This document shows, piece by piece, positions 15,538 to 24,700 of a stretch of DNA of 64,000 bases (positions are counted from its first letter, which is position 1; each line of letters opens with the position of its first letter). The notes beneath the pieces are model-generated. The model did no database searches and was not told where the DNA came from. It saw only the letters and a program-made list of their open reading frames with translations. The translations under genes and the position numbers were made by a program. Source of the DNA: Saprospiraceae bacterium (GTDB lineage: Bacteria > Bacteroidota > Bacteroidia > Chitinophagales > Saprospiraceae); assembly GCA_028280415.1 (NCBI GenBank), contig JANQLV010000041.1:1-64000 (forward strand), read 5' to 3'.

Positions 15538-15900
15538 TCACAAAAGCCGATCCTGCTCCGAAAACCAGGGCGGAGAAACAATACACAAAAACTCCAGCTT
15601 CATATCTCCCTGATTTTCAATATATTGCACAAGCCCTTTAGGAACAAAAGCGATATCTCCTGCTTCTAAAATTTTAGATTCTTCTCCGATTATCATCCGG
15701 CCCTTCCCTTTAAGAATGTAGTACAGCTCGGAACAAGCTTCCAGAACGTGAGGCAAGGAAGCCTCCCCTATTTCCAGACTGGCATGTGCTAAACTATACG
15801 CTATATTCACCTCATCATTATCGGGATGTAATACTTCAATTAATTTAGTCTTATCCCCTGCTATAAAGGCAGTTAAGTCTTTTACAGATTTTGTAAGCAT
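15538..15900 (-). CDS. Single-domain cupin protein
   Basis: A 120-residue cupin. Motif 1-like residues are in YSLAHASLEIGEASLPHVLEA (normally G-x5-HxH-x3-E; here one His at PH and an E), then ELYYILKGKGRMIIGEE. Motif 2 is GDIAFVPKGLVQYIENQGD, where the usual metal His is absent and replaced by Q. The metal site is thus incomplete, and a binding or non-canonical role is possible. The end IVSPPWFSEQD is typical of small mannose-6-phosphate isomerase-like cupins. It is divergent from the LolD-type gene. Function unknown. Confidence 0.82.
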   Translation of the reverse strand: MLTKSVKDLTAFIAGDKTKLIEVLHPDNDEVNIAYSLAHASLEIGEASLPHVLEACSELYYILKGKGRMIIGEESKILEAGDIAFVPKGLVQYIENQGDMKLEFLCIVSPPWFSEQDRLL

Positions 15901-16075
15901 ATATGAGATTTATCCATTTTCTGGCTTTGTGATCAATATATCCTTCTAATTATCATCTATCCCATCATGATACACATCCTATCTTTGAATTTCCACATCT
16001 ACAACGTGAAATGTCTTCATTTGGCTGCGTAAAACCCATTTCAAAGAGATGATGACTACTTTCCTCTAAAATTAA

Positions 16076-16105
16076 TTGCTTTTTATAGTCGTTTACTTAT
16101 TTTTG
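16076..16105 (+). promoter_or_regulatory. Bacteroidota-type promoter for the LolD-like/DUF389 operon
   Basis: TTG (16076-16078), a 19-bp spacer and TATTTTTG (16098-16105) fit TTG-N17-23-TANNTTTG exactly. Transcription would start a few bases before the ATG at 16123, giving a very short leader. Another TATCTTTG at 15980-15987 has no -33 partner. Confidence 0.6.
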
Positions 16106-16122
16106 GTTTTTAATACCAACTT

Positions 16123-16770
16123 ATGCTAAAAGCCTCTAATATTCATAAATCTTACGGCAATCTACATGTATTAAAAGGAGTGGATCTGCTGGTTGAGAAA
16201 GGCGAAATTGTTTCGATCGTAGGAAAGTCAGGTGCAGGAAAGAGTACCCTTTTACATATTCTGGGGACACTGGACAACCCGGATCGCGGTGAGTTACTCA
16301 TCAATGATCAAAGTGTTTTTAAACTTCCTTCCAGGCCTCTGGCCCAGTTTAGAAACGAGAACATTGGCTTTATTTTTCAGTTTCATCATCTATTGCCGGA
16401 ATTCACTGCTTTGGAAAATGTTTCCATACCTGCCTATATCAATAAAAATTCAAAGATAGATATTACAGCAAGGGCCAAAGAATTGCTTTCTTATCTCGGG
16501 CTTAGCGATAGATTGGATCACAAGCCTACTCAATTATCGGGAGGCGAGCAACAACGAGTGGCGGTTGCCCGGGCCTTGATGAATCAACCATCGGTTGTTT
16601 TTGCGGATGAGCCAAGTGGTAATCTCGACTCGGAATCATCTAAAGACCTGCATCGCTTGCTTTTTCAACTAAGAGATGATTTTCAACAAACTTTTATCAT
16701 TGTAACGCATAATGAAGAATTAGCAAAAATGAGTGATCGTACTTTAGTTATGAAAGACGGATTGCTCTAG
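16123..16770 (+). CDS. lolD: LolD-type ABC transporter ATP-binding protein
   Basis: A 215-residue ATPase of the LolD/MacB (lipoprotein-release) subfamily. Walker A is GKSGAGKST (34-42), the Q-loop is IFQFHHLLPEFTALENV (Q86), the signature is LSGGEQQRVAVARAL (138-152), Walker B is VVFADEPSGNLD (158-169), and the H-loop is in VTHNEE. The QFHHLLPEFTALENV motif is the LolD hallmark. It would power extraction of lipoproteins from the inner membrane for the Lol pathway. The permease (LolC/E-like) is not adjacent; in Bacteroidota it is often elsewhere. The next gene, DUF389, follows by 27 bp and may be co-transcribed. Confidence 0.88.
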   Translation: MLKASNIHKSYGNLHVLKGVDLLVEKGEIVSIVGKSGAGKSTLLHILGTLDNPDRGELLINDQSVFKLPSRPLAQFRNENIGFIFQFHHLLPEFTALENVSIPAYINKNSKIDITARAKELLSYLGLSDRLDHKPTQLSGGEQQRVAVARALMNQPSVVFADEPSGNLDSESSKDLHRLLFQLRDDFQQTFIIVTHNEELAKMSDRTLVMKDGLL

Positions 16771-16797
16771 TTTTGATACTTCAACAAGTTTTTTGCA

Positions 16798-18267
16798 ATG
16801 TCTGAAAATACGGTAAATAATAACAATAACAGTAATAGCAACAGCAGTAGCAGTAGCAACGGCAATAATAGCAGGAGTAGAAACATCCTTGAAAATTTGA
16901 AAAATATCTTCAATGATGTCCTTTCCTTTTTCTTTGAGCTAATTGATATTAGTCAGGGGATGGATCGAAAAGGCACGATCCAGAAAATCAAGAATAATAA
17001 ACGCATGAAAGGGGCCAATGCCTGGCTGCTCATGTGTTCTATTATGATTGCCTCACTTGGACTCGACCTCAATTCTCCTGCAGTAATCATTGGTGCGATG
17101 TTAATTTCTCCTTTGATGTCTCCTATTTTGGGCGTTGGGCTCGGAATTGGTATTAATGACCGGGAAACCCTTAATGTTTCGCTCAAACATTTTGGTATTG
17201 CCATCGGGATTGCTCTGTTTACCAGCACAATTTATTTTTTCTTCACTCCTTTTGGAGAAGCAACGCCAGAAATACTTGCCCGAACCAAACCCGGTACACT
17301 AGATGCACTGGTTGCTTTTTTCGGAGGAATCGCCGGTATTATTTCCGGTTCGCGGATTGATAAGTCCAGTGCTATACCGGGGGTAGCCATCGCTACTGCT
17401 TTGATGCCACCGCTATGTGTGACAGGTTTTGGTATTGCTTCTGGTAATTGGACTATCCTGATCAACTCTTTCTATCTGTTTTTCCTGAACGCTGTATTGG
17501 TCGCTTTTGCAACCTTCCTGATTGTTCGTTTTTTGCGTTTTCCTATGAAGCAATACGAGACCGTACAGGAGAGAAGAAAAATGCTCATTTTTATATATAC
17601 ATTCAGTATTCTGGCAGTTTTACCGAGTATTTCAATTCTCTCTCAGGTATGGGGCGATATTCAGCTGAAAAGGAATACCGAAAAGTTTTTAAAAGAATAC
17701 CATGGAGATCATATTAAGTATATCGATAGTTGGGAGATTGCAGAACTGGATTCGGTGAATACCCTGGCGATCAAGATTTATGGCTCTGGAGCGCAGTTTT
17801 TTGATAAAGAAAAAATGGAAGCCAAGCTAAAAGAGGAGGGTTTGGATAATATGGTTGTCGATCTGATTCCTACTTCCGAAGTCGACCTGGCAAAGTATAG
17901 AAAGCTGGAATCAGAAATTTCCGGTTTTAAAAGTATTGCCGAACAGTTTGAAATTGTAAAAAATGCTAAAACGCAGGATGAAATTACCATTCAAAACCTG
18001 GAAGCTAAAATTGATAGTATATTGTCTGACACTATTCCTTTCAGTAAAATATGCCAGGAGGTACAAACCGTATTTCCAACGGTAAAACAGATAACTTTTG
18101 CAGAAGCCCAGGAATCCAATTTTGATACGATTTCACAAATCCCGATCCTGCTGTTAAGCTGGCAGCCGAGGACGCCAAGATCCATTATTCGCCAGGACAA
18201 GCCAAAGATTGGTGAATTTATTAAAGTGCGAATCGGCCTGGATACGATAAAAGTGATAGATTATTAA
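16798..18267 (+). CDS. DUF389 (TIGR00341-type) membrane protein with poly-Asn/Ser N-terminus
   Basis: A 489-residue multi-pass protein. Residues 1-30 are almost pure Asn/Ser (NNNNNSNSNSSSSSN), encoded by AAY/AGY trinucleotide-like repeats. Residues about 75-275 carry six hydrophobic helices with the DUF389 core: ANAWLLMCSIMIASLGLD, SPAVIIGAMLISPLMSPILG, FGGIAGIISGSRIDKSSAIP and GVAIATALMPPLCVTGFG. Residues about 300-489 are soluble and partly coiled-coil. The family is widespread but of unknown function. It is 27 bp behind the LolD-like gene and ends 9 bp from the convergent photolyase-family gene. Confidence 0.88.
   Translation: MSENTVNNNNNSNSNSSSSSNGNNSRSRNILENLKNIFNDVLSFFFELIDISQGMDRKGTIQKIKNNKRMKGANAWLLMCSIMIASLGLDLNSPAVIIGAMLISPLMSPILGVGLGIGINDRETLNVSLKHFGIAIGIALFTSTIYFFFTPFGEATPEILARTKPGTLDALVAFFGGIAGIISGSRIDKSSAIPGVAIATALMPPLCVTGFGIASGNWTILINSFYLFFLNAVLVAFATFLIVRFLRFPMKQYETVQERRKMLIFIYTFSILAVLPSISILSQVWGDIQLKRNTEKFLKEYHGDHIKYIDSWEIAELDSVNTLAIKIYGSGAQFFDKEKMEAKLKEEGLDNMVVDLIPTSEVDLAKYRKLESEISGFKSIAEQFEIVKNAKTQDEITIQNLEAKIDSILSDTIPFSKICQEVQTVFPTVKQITFAEAQESNFDTISQIPILLLSWQPRTPRSIIRQDKPKIGEFIKVRIGLDTIKVIDY
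16817..16878 (+). repeat. AAY/AGY trinucleotide-like repeat in the DUF389 gene
   Basis: An imperfect run of AAC/AAT/AGT/AGC codons encodes the Asn/Ser N-terminus. Length variation in steps of three would keep the frame. Confidence 0.7.
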
Positions 18268-18276
18268 GCCTGTAAC

Positions 18277-19713
18277 CTACTGCCAGCGCGAGGTACTGAT
18301 CATGGCTTTGGGATAGTCTGCACCAATTCTGATATGACACTCGTTTTGCTCTTTCTCGGAAAGCATGTCCGGCTGATGAATTTTTTCCTTAGGAATTTCG
18401 GATAACTCCGGTAGCCAATGCCGTACATAATCGCCGGACGGATCATATTTTCTGGCTTGCGAAAGGATATTGAAGTACCGATTCTCGCGCGGATCGCTTC
18501 CCACTCCGGCGATATAATTCCAGTTCCCCCAATTGCTGCACGGATCATAATCAATCAAAAGACTTTCGAAATATTCCGCTCCCATTTGCCAGTTGACTTT
18601 CAGGTCCTTCACCAAAAAGCTGGCTACGTTTTGCCTTCCGCGATTCGACATATAACCCGTAGCTGCTAATTCACGCATATTGGCATCGATCAAGGGAACT
18701 CCGGTTCGGCCTTCGATCCAAAGATTCAATAAATGCCGATCATTTTTCAGGCAAGGATCATGTTCTTCCTTGGTTCCTCCTTTCAAAAATATTTTATTCC
18801 CGTGCTTCTTGCCCATCAATCTAAAAAAGTCCCGCCACAATAATTCAAAAAATATCCAGTAGGTCGATTTATTACTACCGCGCTCCGATTCATAGCGTTT
18901 AAGTTCGTAATGAATCATCTTGGGAGAAAGGCATCCCTGAGCCAGCCAGGGAGAGAATTTGGTAGAGTTATCCCCTCCTGTCATTTCATTTCGGGTATCA
19001 AAATAAGTCTTGGCAAGATCATTTTCCCAAAGAAAATATTTCAATCTTTTCAGCCCCTCGGTTTCTCCTCCTTTAAACGCAAGTACCCCTCTGGGATCAG
19101 GCTCAAATTCTTCGTAGCCCAATTCGGTCATCGTCGGCACCTCTCCGGCTTCTACTTTGATGCTCCGGGGATTGAAATGCGTCCGCGGGCTGGGTAGGGG
19201 TTCGCGCACCGGAACGATTTTTTCAACTTCTTTTCTAAAATTGGAAAAAATATCGGGGCAATGGGTAACTGGAAATGGCAGATCCTGCGTATAAAAAAGC
19301 ATCTTGCCACGCGAGTATATAATCTCCTGTCCGATAGACCACAACTTACGTTCGAGTGCATCCTGTACTTCAACTTCTTCTTGGGTCCGTTCCCGATTAC
19401 AGAATACCCAGCTGGATTTGATTTCCTGGGCAATCTTAAAAATTTCATCCTCGGTAATACCATATCTTATAATCAGATCACTTCCAAGCTTGCGCAGGGA
19501 TTTTTGAAGATCCTGAACACTTTCCAGAATAAATCTCGCCCGATACTTTCCAGTCTTGCCAAAGCCATATCTCGTTTTTGTATTAAAATTTCTTTTATCA
19601 AAAACATAAACTGGAAAAATTTCCTCTCCACTTTTAATCGCATCTGTTAAAGCCTCATTATCGTGAAGTCTTAGATCTTGTCGAAACCATACAATTACCC
19701 TTTGCCGTTTCAT
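18277..19713 (-). CDS. DASH-type cryptochrome/photolyase
   Basis: A 478-residue flavoprotein of the photolyase/cryptochrome family. The N-terminal antenna domain begins KRQRVIVWFRQDLRLHDNEAL. The FAD domain contains GGDNSTKFSPWLAQGCLSPK, GVPLIDANMRELAATGYMSN-RGRQNVASFL and DYDPCSNWGNWNYIAGVGSD-PRENRYFN. These motifs are those of cry-DASH, which repairs cyclobutane dimers mainly in single-stranded DNA, rather than of class I photolyases. The reading frame stays open 32 codons further upstream, but the first methionine in line with the family is at 19713. It is convergent with DUF389. Confidence 0.93.
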   Translation of the reverse strand: MKRQRVIVWFRQDLRLHDNEALTDAIKSGEEIFPVYVFDKRNFNTKTRYGFGKTGKYRARFILESVQDLQKSLRKLGSDLIIRYGITEDEIFKIAQEIKSSWVFCNRERTQEEVEVQDALERKLWSIGQEIIYSRGKMLFYTQDLPFPVTHCPDIFSNFRKEVEKIVPVREPLPSPRTHFNPRSIKVEAGEVPTMTELGYEEFEPDPRGVLAFKGGETEGLKRLKYFLWENDLAKTYFDTRNEMTGGDNSTKFSPWLAQGCLSPKMIHYELKRYESERGSNKSTYWIFFELLWRDFFRLMGKKHGNKIFLKGGTKEEHDPCLKNDRHLLNLWIEGRTGVPLIDANMRELAATGYMSNRGRQNVASFLVKDLKVNWQMGAEYFESLLIDYDPCSNWGNWNYIAGVGSDPRENRYFNILSQARKYDPSGDYVRHWLPELSEIPKEKIHQPDMLSEKEQNECHIRIGADYPKAMISTSRWQ

Positions 19714-19985
19714 AAAAATCTGATTAGTAAAATAAAAACGAATGAACGCCCAATACGGAGGGTTTTTAAAATTAACAGTTCTCTCAATAAGTTGTTTGCA
19801 AATGGGCACAAAAATAAAAGAAATATTGGTACAAAATAAAAAAGGTGGAGTATTTTCGCAGTTCTACTTTAAAACAACAATTATCGAATAAAACATCGAA
19901 TCAGCATTTGACAATTCTATTACAACTTATGCTAATTTTGCTTGTTTTCGGATTGTACTTTTATTAATCATAACCAGATTCTGTA

Positions 19986-20399
19986 ATGAGACTTCTTTTC
20001 CTACTACTCCCATTCGTTTTAATATTCAGTTGTAATAATCAACAAAAACAAATCGACCAGTTAAAGGACGAGGTTATTGCTATTCACGATGAAGTCATGC
20101 CGAAGACTGCAGATATCAACCGGGTAAAACGCAAACTTAAAGCTATTGCCAAGGATACTACTCTGACAGAAACACAAAAGGGGCAATTGCTAAATCAAAT
20201 CACAGAACTTACCAAAGCAAACGAAGCAATGTCGCAATGGATGGCTGAGTTCAAACAACCTGCGGCTGATGACAAATTTGAAAATACCATGAAAATGCTC
20301 AATGATGAAAAGGGCAAAATCACGGCTGTCAAAGATTTGATGCTAAGTAGTCTGGAAAATGGACAAGAACTATTAAAACAGATGCAGGAAGCACAATAA
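19986..20399 (+). CDS. Small helical lipoprotein
   Basis: A 137-residue protein with a lipoprotein signal peptide: a hydrophobic stretch and the lipobox IFSC with Cys16. The mature part is almost entirely alpha-helical, with charged heptad-like segments (QIDQLKDEVIAIHDEVMPK, DINRVKRKLKAIAKDT). It is known in Saprospiria-type genomes only as a hypothetical protein. It is probably a periplasm-facing or surface lipoprotein. It lies 59 bp upstream of the SCO1-type gene in the same direction, so a role linked to that copper/haem operon is possible. No specific function can be assigned. Confidence 0.78.
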   Translation: MRLLFLLLPFVLIFSCNNQQKQIDQLKDEVIAIHDEVMPKTADINRVKRKLKAIAKDTTLTETQKGQLLNQITELTKANEAMSQWMAEFKQPAADDKFENTMKMLNDEKGKITAVKDLMLSSLENGQELLKQMQEAQ

Positions 20400-20458
20400 C
20401 AATTCCTGCTAATCTTATATTTTTATATATCTAATTAAATGGCCAAAAATACTGATCC

Positions 20459-21091
20459 ATGCAAAGATTAATTAGCGGAATTGTTTTTATACTCTTACTC
20501 ATAATCGGCATTCTATTTGTCATTCCTTCCGGCGAATCAGATAATGGTAAACTTCCAATTTTTGGATTTAAAGATGTAGACAATAAAGGAGACACCATTT
20601 ATCATAAAATTCCAGATTTTTCTTTTATCGACCAGGATAGTAATATCATTACCAATGAGACTTTTGCAGGAAAAGCATATATAACTGATTTCTTTTTTAT
20701 TCATTGTCCTTCCATCTGTCCGAAAGTAAAAGCACAGATGATGCGTATTTATGATGAGTTTGAAAACAACGATCAGCTTTTAATGATCTCGCATTCTATT
20801 GACACCCGTAATGATACTGTTCCAGCTCTTAAAGCCTATGCCAATAAACTGGACGTCAATACGGAGAAGTGGCGCTTTGTTACCGGAGAACATGATTTGA
20901 TCTATGAAATGGCCGATGATTATTTCATTACAGCTTTGGTAGATGAAGATGCCCCGGGAGGTTTTGATCATTCGGGGACCCTTATCTTGGTAGACAAAAA
21001 CAGACATGTCCGTGCTTCTGCCAATGGTACTGATCCTAAATCGGTCGATGAATTTTTGGTAAAAATTGAAAAACTATTGAATGAAGAGTAA
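20459..21091 (+). CDS. SCO1/SenC-family thioredoxin-like copper chaperone
   Basis: A 210-residue protein with one N-terminal transmembrane anchor (about 5-22) and a periplasmic thioredoxin-fold domain. The copper site is C83-x3-C87 (HCPSICPKV), with the distal His H171 in FDHSGTLILVD; all three ligands are intact. SCO proteins deliver copper to the CuA centre of cytochrome c oxidase or act as thiol-disulphide reductases. The stop codon overlaps the start of the cytochrome c gene by 11 bp, suggesting translational coupling. It follows the helical lipoprotein gene. Confidence 0.93.
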   Translation: MQRLISGIVFILLLIIGILFVIPSGESDNGKLPIFGFKDVDNKGDTIYHKIPDFSFIDQDSNIITNETFAGKAYITDFFFIHCPSICPKVKAQMMRIYDEFENNDQLLMISHSIDTRNDTVPALKAYANKLDVNTEKWRFVTGEHDLIYEMADDYFITALVDEDAPGGFDHSGTLILVDKNRHVRASANGTDPKSVDEFLVKIEKLLNEE

Positions 21092-21518
21092 TTCATTATT
21101 ATCGGATTCAAAAGTTAAATTCATTATAAGTGCAGTTGCTATAATTATTTTAGTGTTCCAACTGAGTAATTGCAGCTACCAGCCTTTCTCTCAGGGTGAA
21201 ACATTGTACGAATATCATTGTGCCAACTGTCATATGCCAGATGGTACGGGACTTAAAAGTCTGATTCCCCCATTAGCCAATTCCGATTGGTTAAAAGAGC
21301 ATCAAGAGGAACTTCCATGCCTGATCAGAAAAGGAATAAAAGGCCCCTTAACCGTTAATGGTAAGGTTTATGACACGGAGATGGCCGGCATAGAATATCT
21401 GAATGATGTACAAATTAACAATGTTATTAATTATATTAACAATGCCTGGGGCAACGAGTATGGAGATTCTAACGTTAAAGTGGTAAGAAAGGCGCTGGAA
21501 TCCTGTAATTCTCAATGA
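21081..21518 (+). CDS. Monohaem cytochrome c lipoprotein
   Basis: A 145-residue cytochrome c. The N-terminus holds a hydrophobic segment ending in LSNC (Cys31), a lipobox, so the protein is probably lipid-anchored. The haem motif is C47-A-N-C50-H51 within YHCANCHMPDG. A distal Met ligand lies in the MAGIEYLNDVQINNVINYI segment typical of class I cytochromes. It is translationally coupled to the SCO1-type gene through an 11-bp overlap. It would carry electrons in the periplasm or at a membrane surface; its partner oxidase is not in this window. Confidence 0.92.
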   Translation: MKSNSLLSDSKVKFIISAVAIIILVFQLSNCSYQPFSQGETLYEYHCANCHMPDGTGLKSLIPPLANSDWLKEHQEELPCLIRKGIKGPLTVNGKVYDTEMAGIEYLNDVQINNVINYINNAWGNEYGDSNVKVVRKALESCNSQ

Positions 21519-21772
21519 CCAGGCCAACTGTAGCGATTTTTTTCCCGTCTATTTTACCGATACTCAGTACCTATTATTTTCCCAAACTGAGTATGGTAAA
21601 AGGTATTCCTCTTTTTAAAAGCATTTTGCCTGCAAATTGACAGGATTTAATTCATATTTTGATGCTTAGTTTTAAAAAGTATGTATTTTGAGCTTTAATT
21701 ATATTGAGGATACCAATCTATTTCAAATAGAAATTCATCCCATTTACCCGCAAACTAAAACTTTAGGTTCAG

Positions 21773-24700
21773 ATGAAAAAAAGCTTTACATTAATTTTTC
21801 TTCTTTTTACCATTGGACTATTCGCTCAACCTGTAAATGACGATTGTTCTGGAATAATTGATCTGGGAGTAGTACCATATTGCCCCGATACTGTTTTTTA
21901 TACGAATGTAGATGCAACGGCTACCGATATCGGAAATGATAATATCCCTATGCCCGGAAGCTGTGGTGATAATGATATTACTTTCGTTGGTAATGATGTC
22001 TGGTTTCAATTTACCAGTAGTGATACTATTACGGATTATACCATCACTGTTACAGGGATGGATGATGGCATGGGCAGTACAGCTATGTCCAACCCCCAGA
22101 TTATGATTTATCGTGGAGATTGTGAATTTGATGGCCTGGCCTTGCTTGCATGTGGTTCCGCTGACGATGGTGAACTTATCCTCGAACTGGATGTACTCGA
22201 CCTTGATCCAGGTGAAATATATTATATCAGAATCAATGACTGGTCGCCCAGTGCCACTCCAAACTGGGGATCCTTCCTCTTGTGTATTGATGAGATCGAT
22301 CCTATAAATACTATTGATCAAGATGGTTCGAATGCCTGTACCGGAGAACTCTACGATACCGGAGGTCCGGATGGCGATTATGGCCCGAACGAGAATCACA
22401 GCTTTACTATTTGCCCTCCTTTTGGTCAAAATGCCTGTGTGACTTTTAATCTGGAATACTTTAATATTGAAAACTTCAACGATGAGCTGGTATTCTACGA
22501 TGGTCCAGATACCAATTCACCGGTTATTTTGGACATTGATGGAAGTGGCTTTGGTAGTGGCGGCCCCAATATCACCGGTGGCGGTGGGGTTTGCCTTACC
22601 GTACAAGCGAGCAGTGGCTGTCTTACCGTAGAATTCAATTCCGACGGTTTTACTGAATTTGAAGGATTTGCCGGTTTTTGGGAATGTTCTGCCACGCCCT
22701 GCGAGCCTCTACAATCCATTATTACCGATGATGATGTAACCGATCAGGATATCATAGATAATATTACTACACCACAAACTACTGTGACCATTGATACGAT
22801 TATCTGCCCACAAGGTGCTTATGGTACCTTTACTTCGGGAGATAACTCTGACCTGGGACTCGAAAGAGGTTTAATCCTGACCAGTGGATCGGTTTTTAAT
22901 ACTTTAGGGCCAAACACAGATGGCGGCATAACACAAGATAATTTTGCTCCCGGGGATGACGATTTGGATTATCTGTCCAGTCAGTCCGGTAACGGATCCC
23001 TATCTCAGGATGCCTGTATTGTGGAGCTGGACGTTTTTGTAGCCACAAATGAATTAGTGTTTGAATATGTCTTTGGTTCAGATGAGTATCCCGAATGGGC
23101 AAACTCGACCTTTAATGATATTTTTGCATTCTTAATCTCCGGCCCGGGTATTACCGGTGATCCGAATATTAATAATCAGGAAAATATTGCTATCATCCCC
23201 GGAACAACAACTCCTGTTCAGGTGAATAGTATTAATAACATCAACAACTGGGAGTATTATAGAAATAATGAAGCGGGATTAAGTGTAGAATATGATGGTC
23301 TGACTTCCGATTTCTTGGGTATTAAGAAAAGTTTGACCGCCCGAAGAGATGTAACCCCCTGTAATACTTATCATTTGAAATTAGCTGTTGCGGATCGTGG
23401 AGATGGTTCTCTGGATTCCGGAGTTTTCATATCAGAGATTGCAGGAGGTACTCCTACATTGACCATAAATTTTGCTTCAGGAGTTGATTATCTGATCGAA
23501 GATTGTACAGGAATGGATGATGAGTTATTGATCACTTTAAGTACTGCATTACCCGATTCTACTACTTATGATGTCAATATTTCCGGAACGGCAGTAGAAG
23601 GTGTCGATTATATCCTTGATATACCCGATCAGGTTACCATCGCTCCGGGGGAAACACAGCTTTCCTTTCCCATCTTCCCATTATCTGATGGTATTGATGA
23701 AGGATTAGAGACAATTGTTATTGAGCTAACTACCAATTTTGGTTGTGGAGATGTACAAGTGAGTGAAGTAACTGTTAATCTGGCGGATGCTCCAATCGTA
23801 GATATTTTCGCAGGTTTAGATACTGCTTTTGTATGTAATAATGAATGTATCATGCTTGAGGTAAATGGTGCAGTTGATTACTTCTGGGAGCCGGATTCTA
23901 TTCTAAATGATCCTTTTTCTGCCAGCCCGGAAGCTTGTCCTTCTATTAGCCAGTTCATTTATGTAACAGGTCAGGTAAGTGCTCTTCCAGGTTGTTCTGA
24001 TACCGATACAATTTGGCTGGAAGTTGTTGACCCGCAAGTGGATATCGTTCCATTAGGAGATATAAATTTCTGCCAGGGAAGCAGTGTAGACTTACAGGCT
24101 GTCAATAATGTAAATAATACAAATCTCGAATGGACACCTGCCGACGGTTTAAGTAGTACTAGTGATGAAGTAGTTACCGCTTCTCCCCTTCCAGGCAGTA
24201 CCTCCTATATAGCTACAGTGACCATTGCCGGATGCGACGCCTCCGATACTTTAACGGTAAACGTCGATCCTTTTGATTTCCCTACTCTAACTACTACAGA
24301 TACTACTATATGTCAGGGGCAAAGTGTGCAACTGGCCAATAATATTGTTATTACCACTACAGAATTTGAGTGGACACCCGACGAAGCACTTAGCCCCGCT
24401 AATGATGTATCGGGACCATTGGCCACGCCTGAATCAACAACCACTTATACACTTATCGCAACCAGTGCAAGTGAATTCTGCGCGGATACTGTGGACGTAA
24501 ACATTAATGTTATTCCCGCAGAAGTAACGATTATGCCAGAAGATACTGTTTTTGTTTGTCTGGGAGATACGGCTACTTTAACTGCCACAACCACTACCAA
24601 TATGGTTGAATGGACACCGACCAATGGATTAATAGGTAGTTCAACTGATTTGTCTGTTGATGTCTTTATTGAAGCATCTCAATGGTATTTTGCTACCATG

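Noticed and set aside
19714-19809. N-terminal extension of the DASH cryptochrome
   Set aside because: The conserved family start KRQRVIVWFRQ follows the methionine at 19713; the extension has no support.
21818-22429. Open frame of 203 codons antisense to the 1488-residue T9SS protein
   Set aside because: Shadow of the large gene; no motif.
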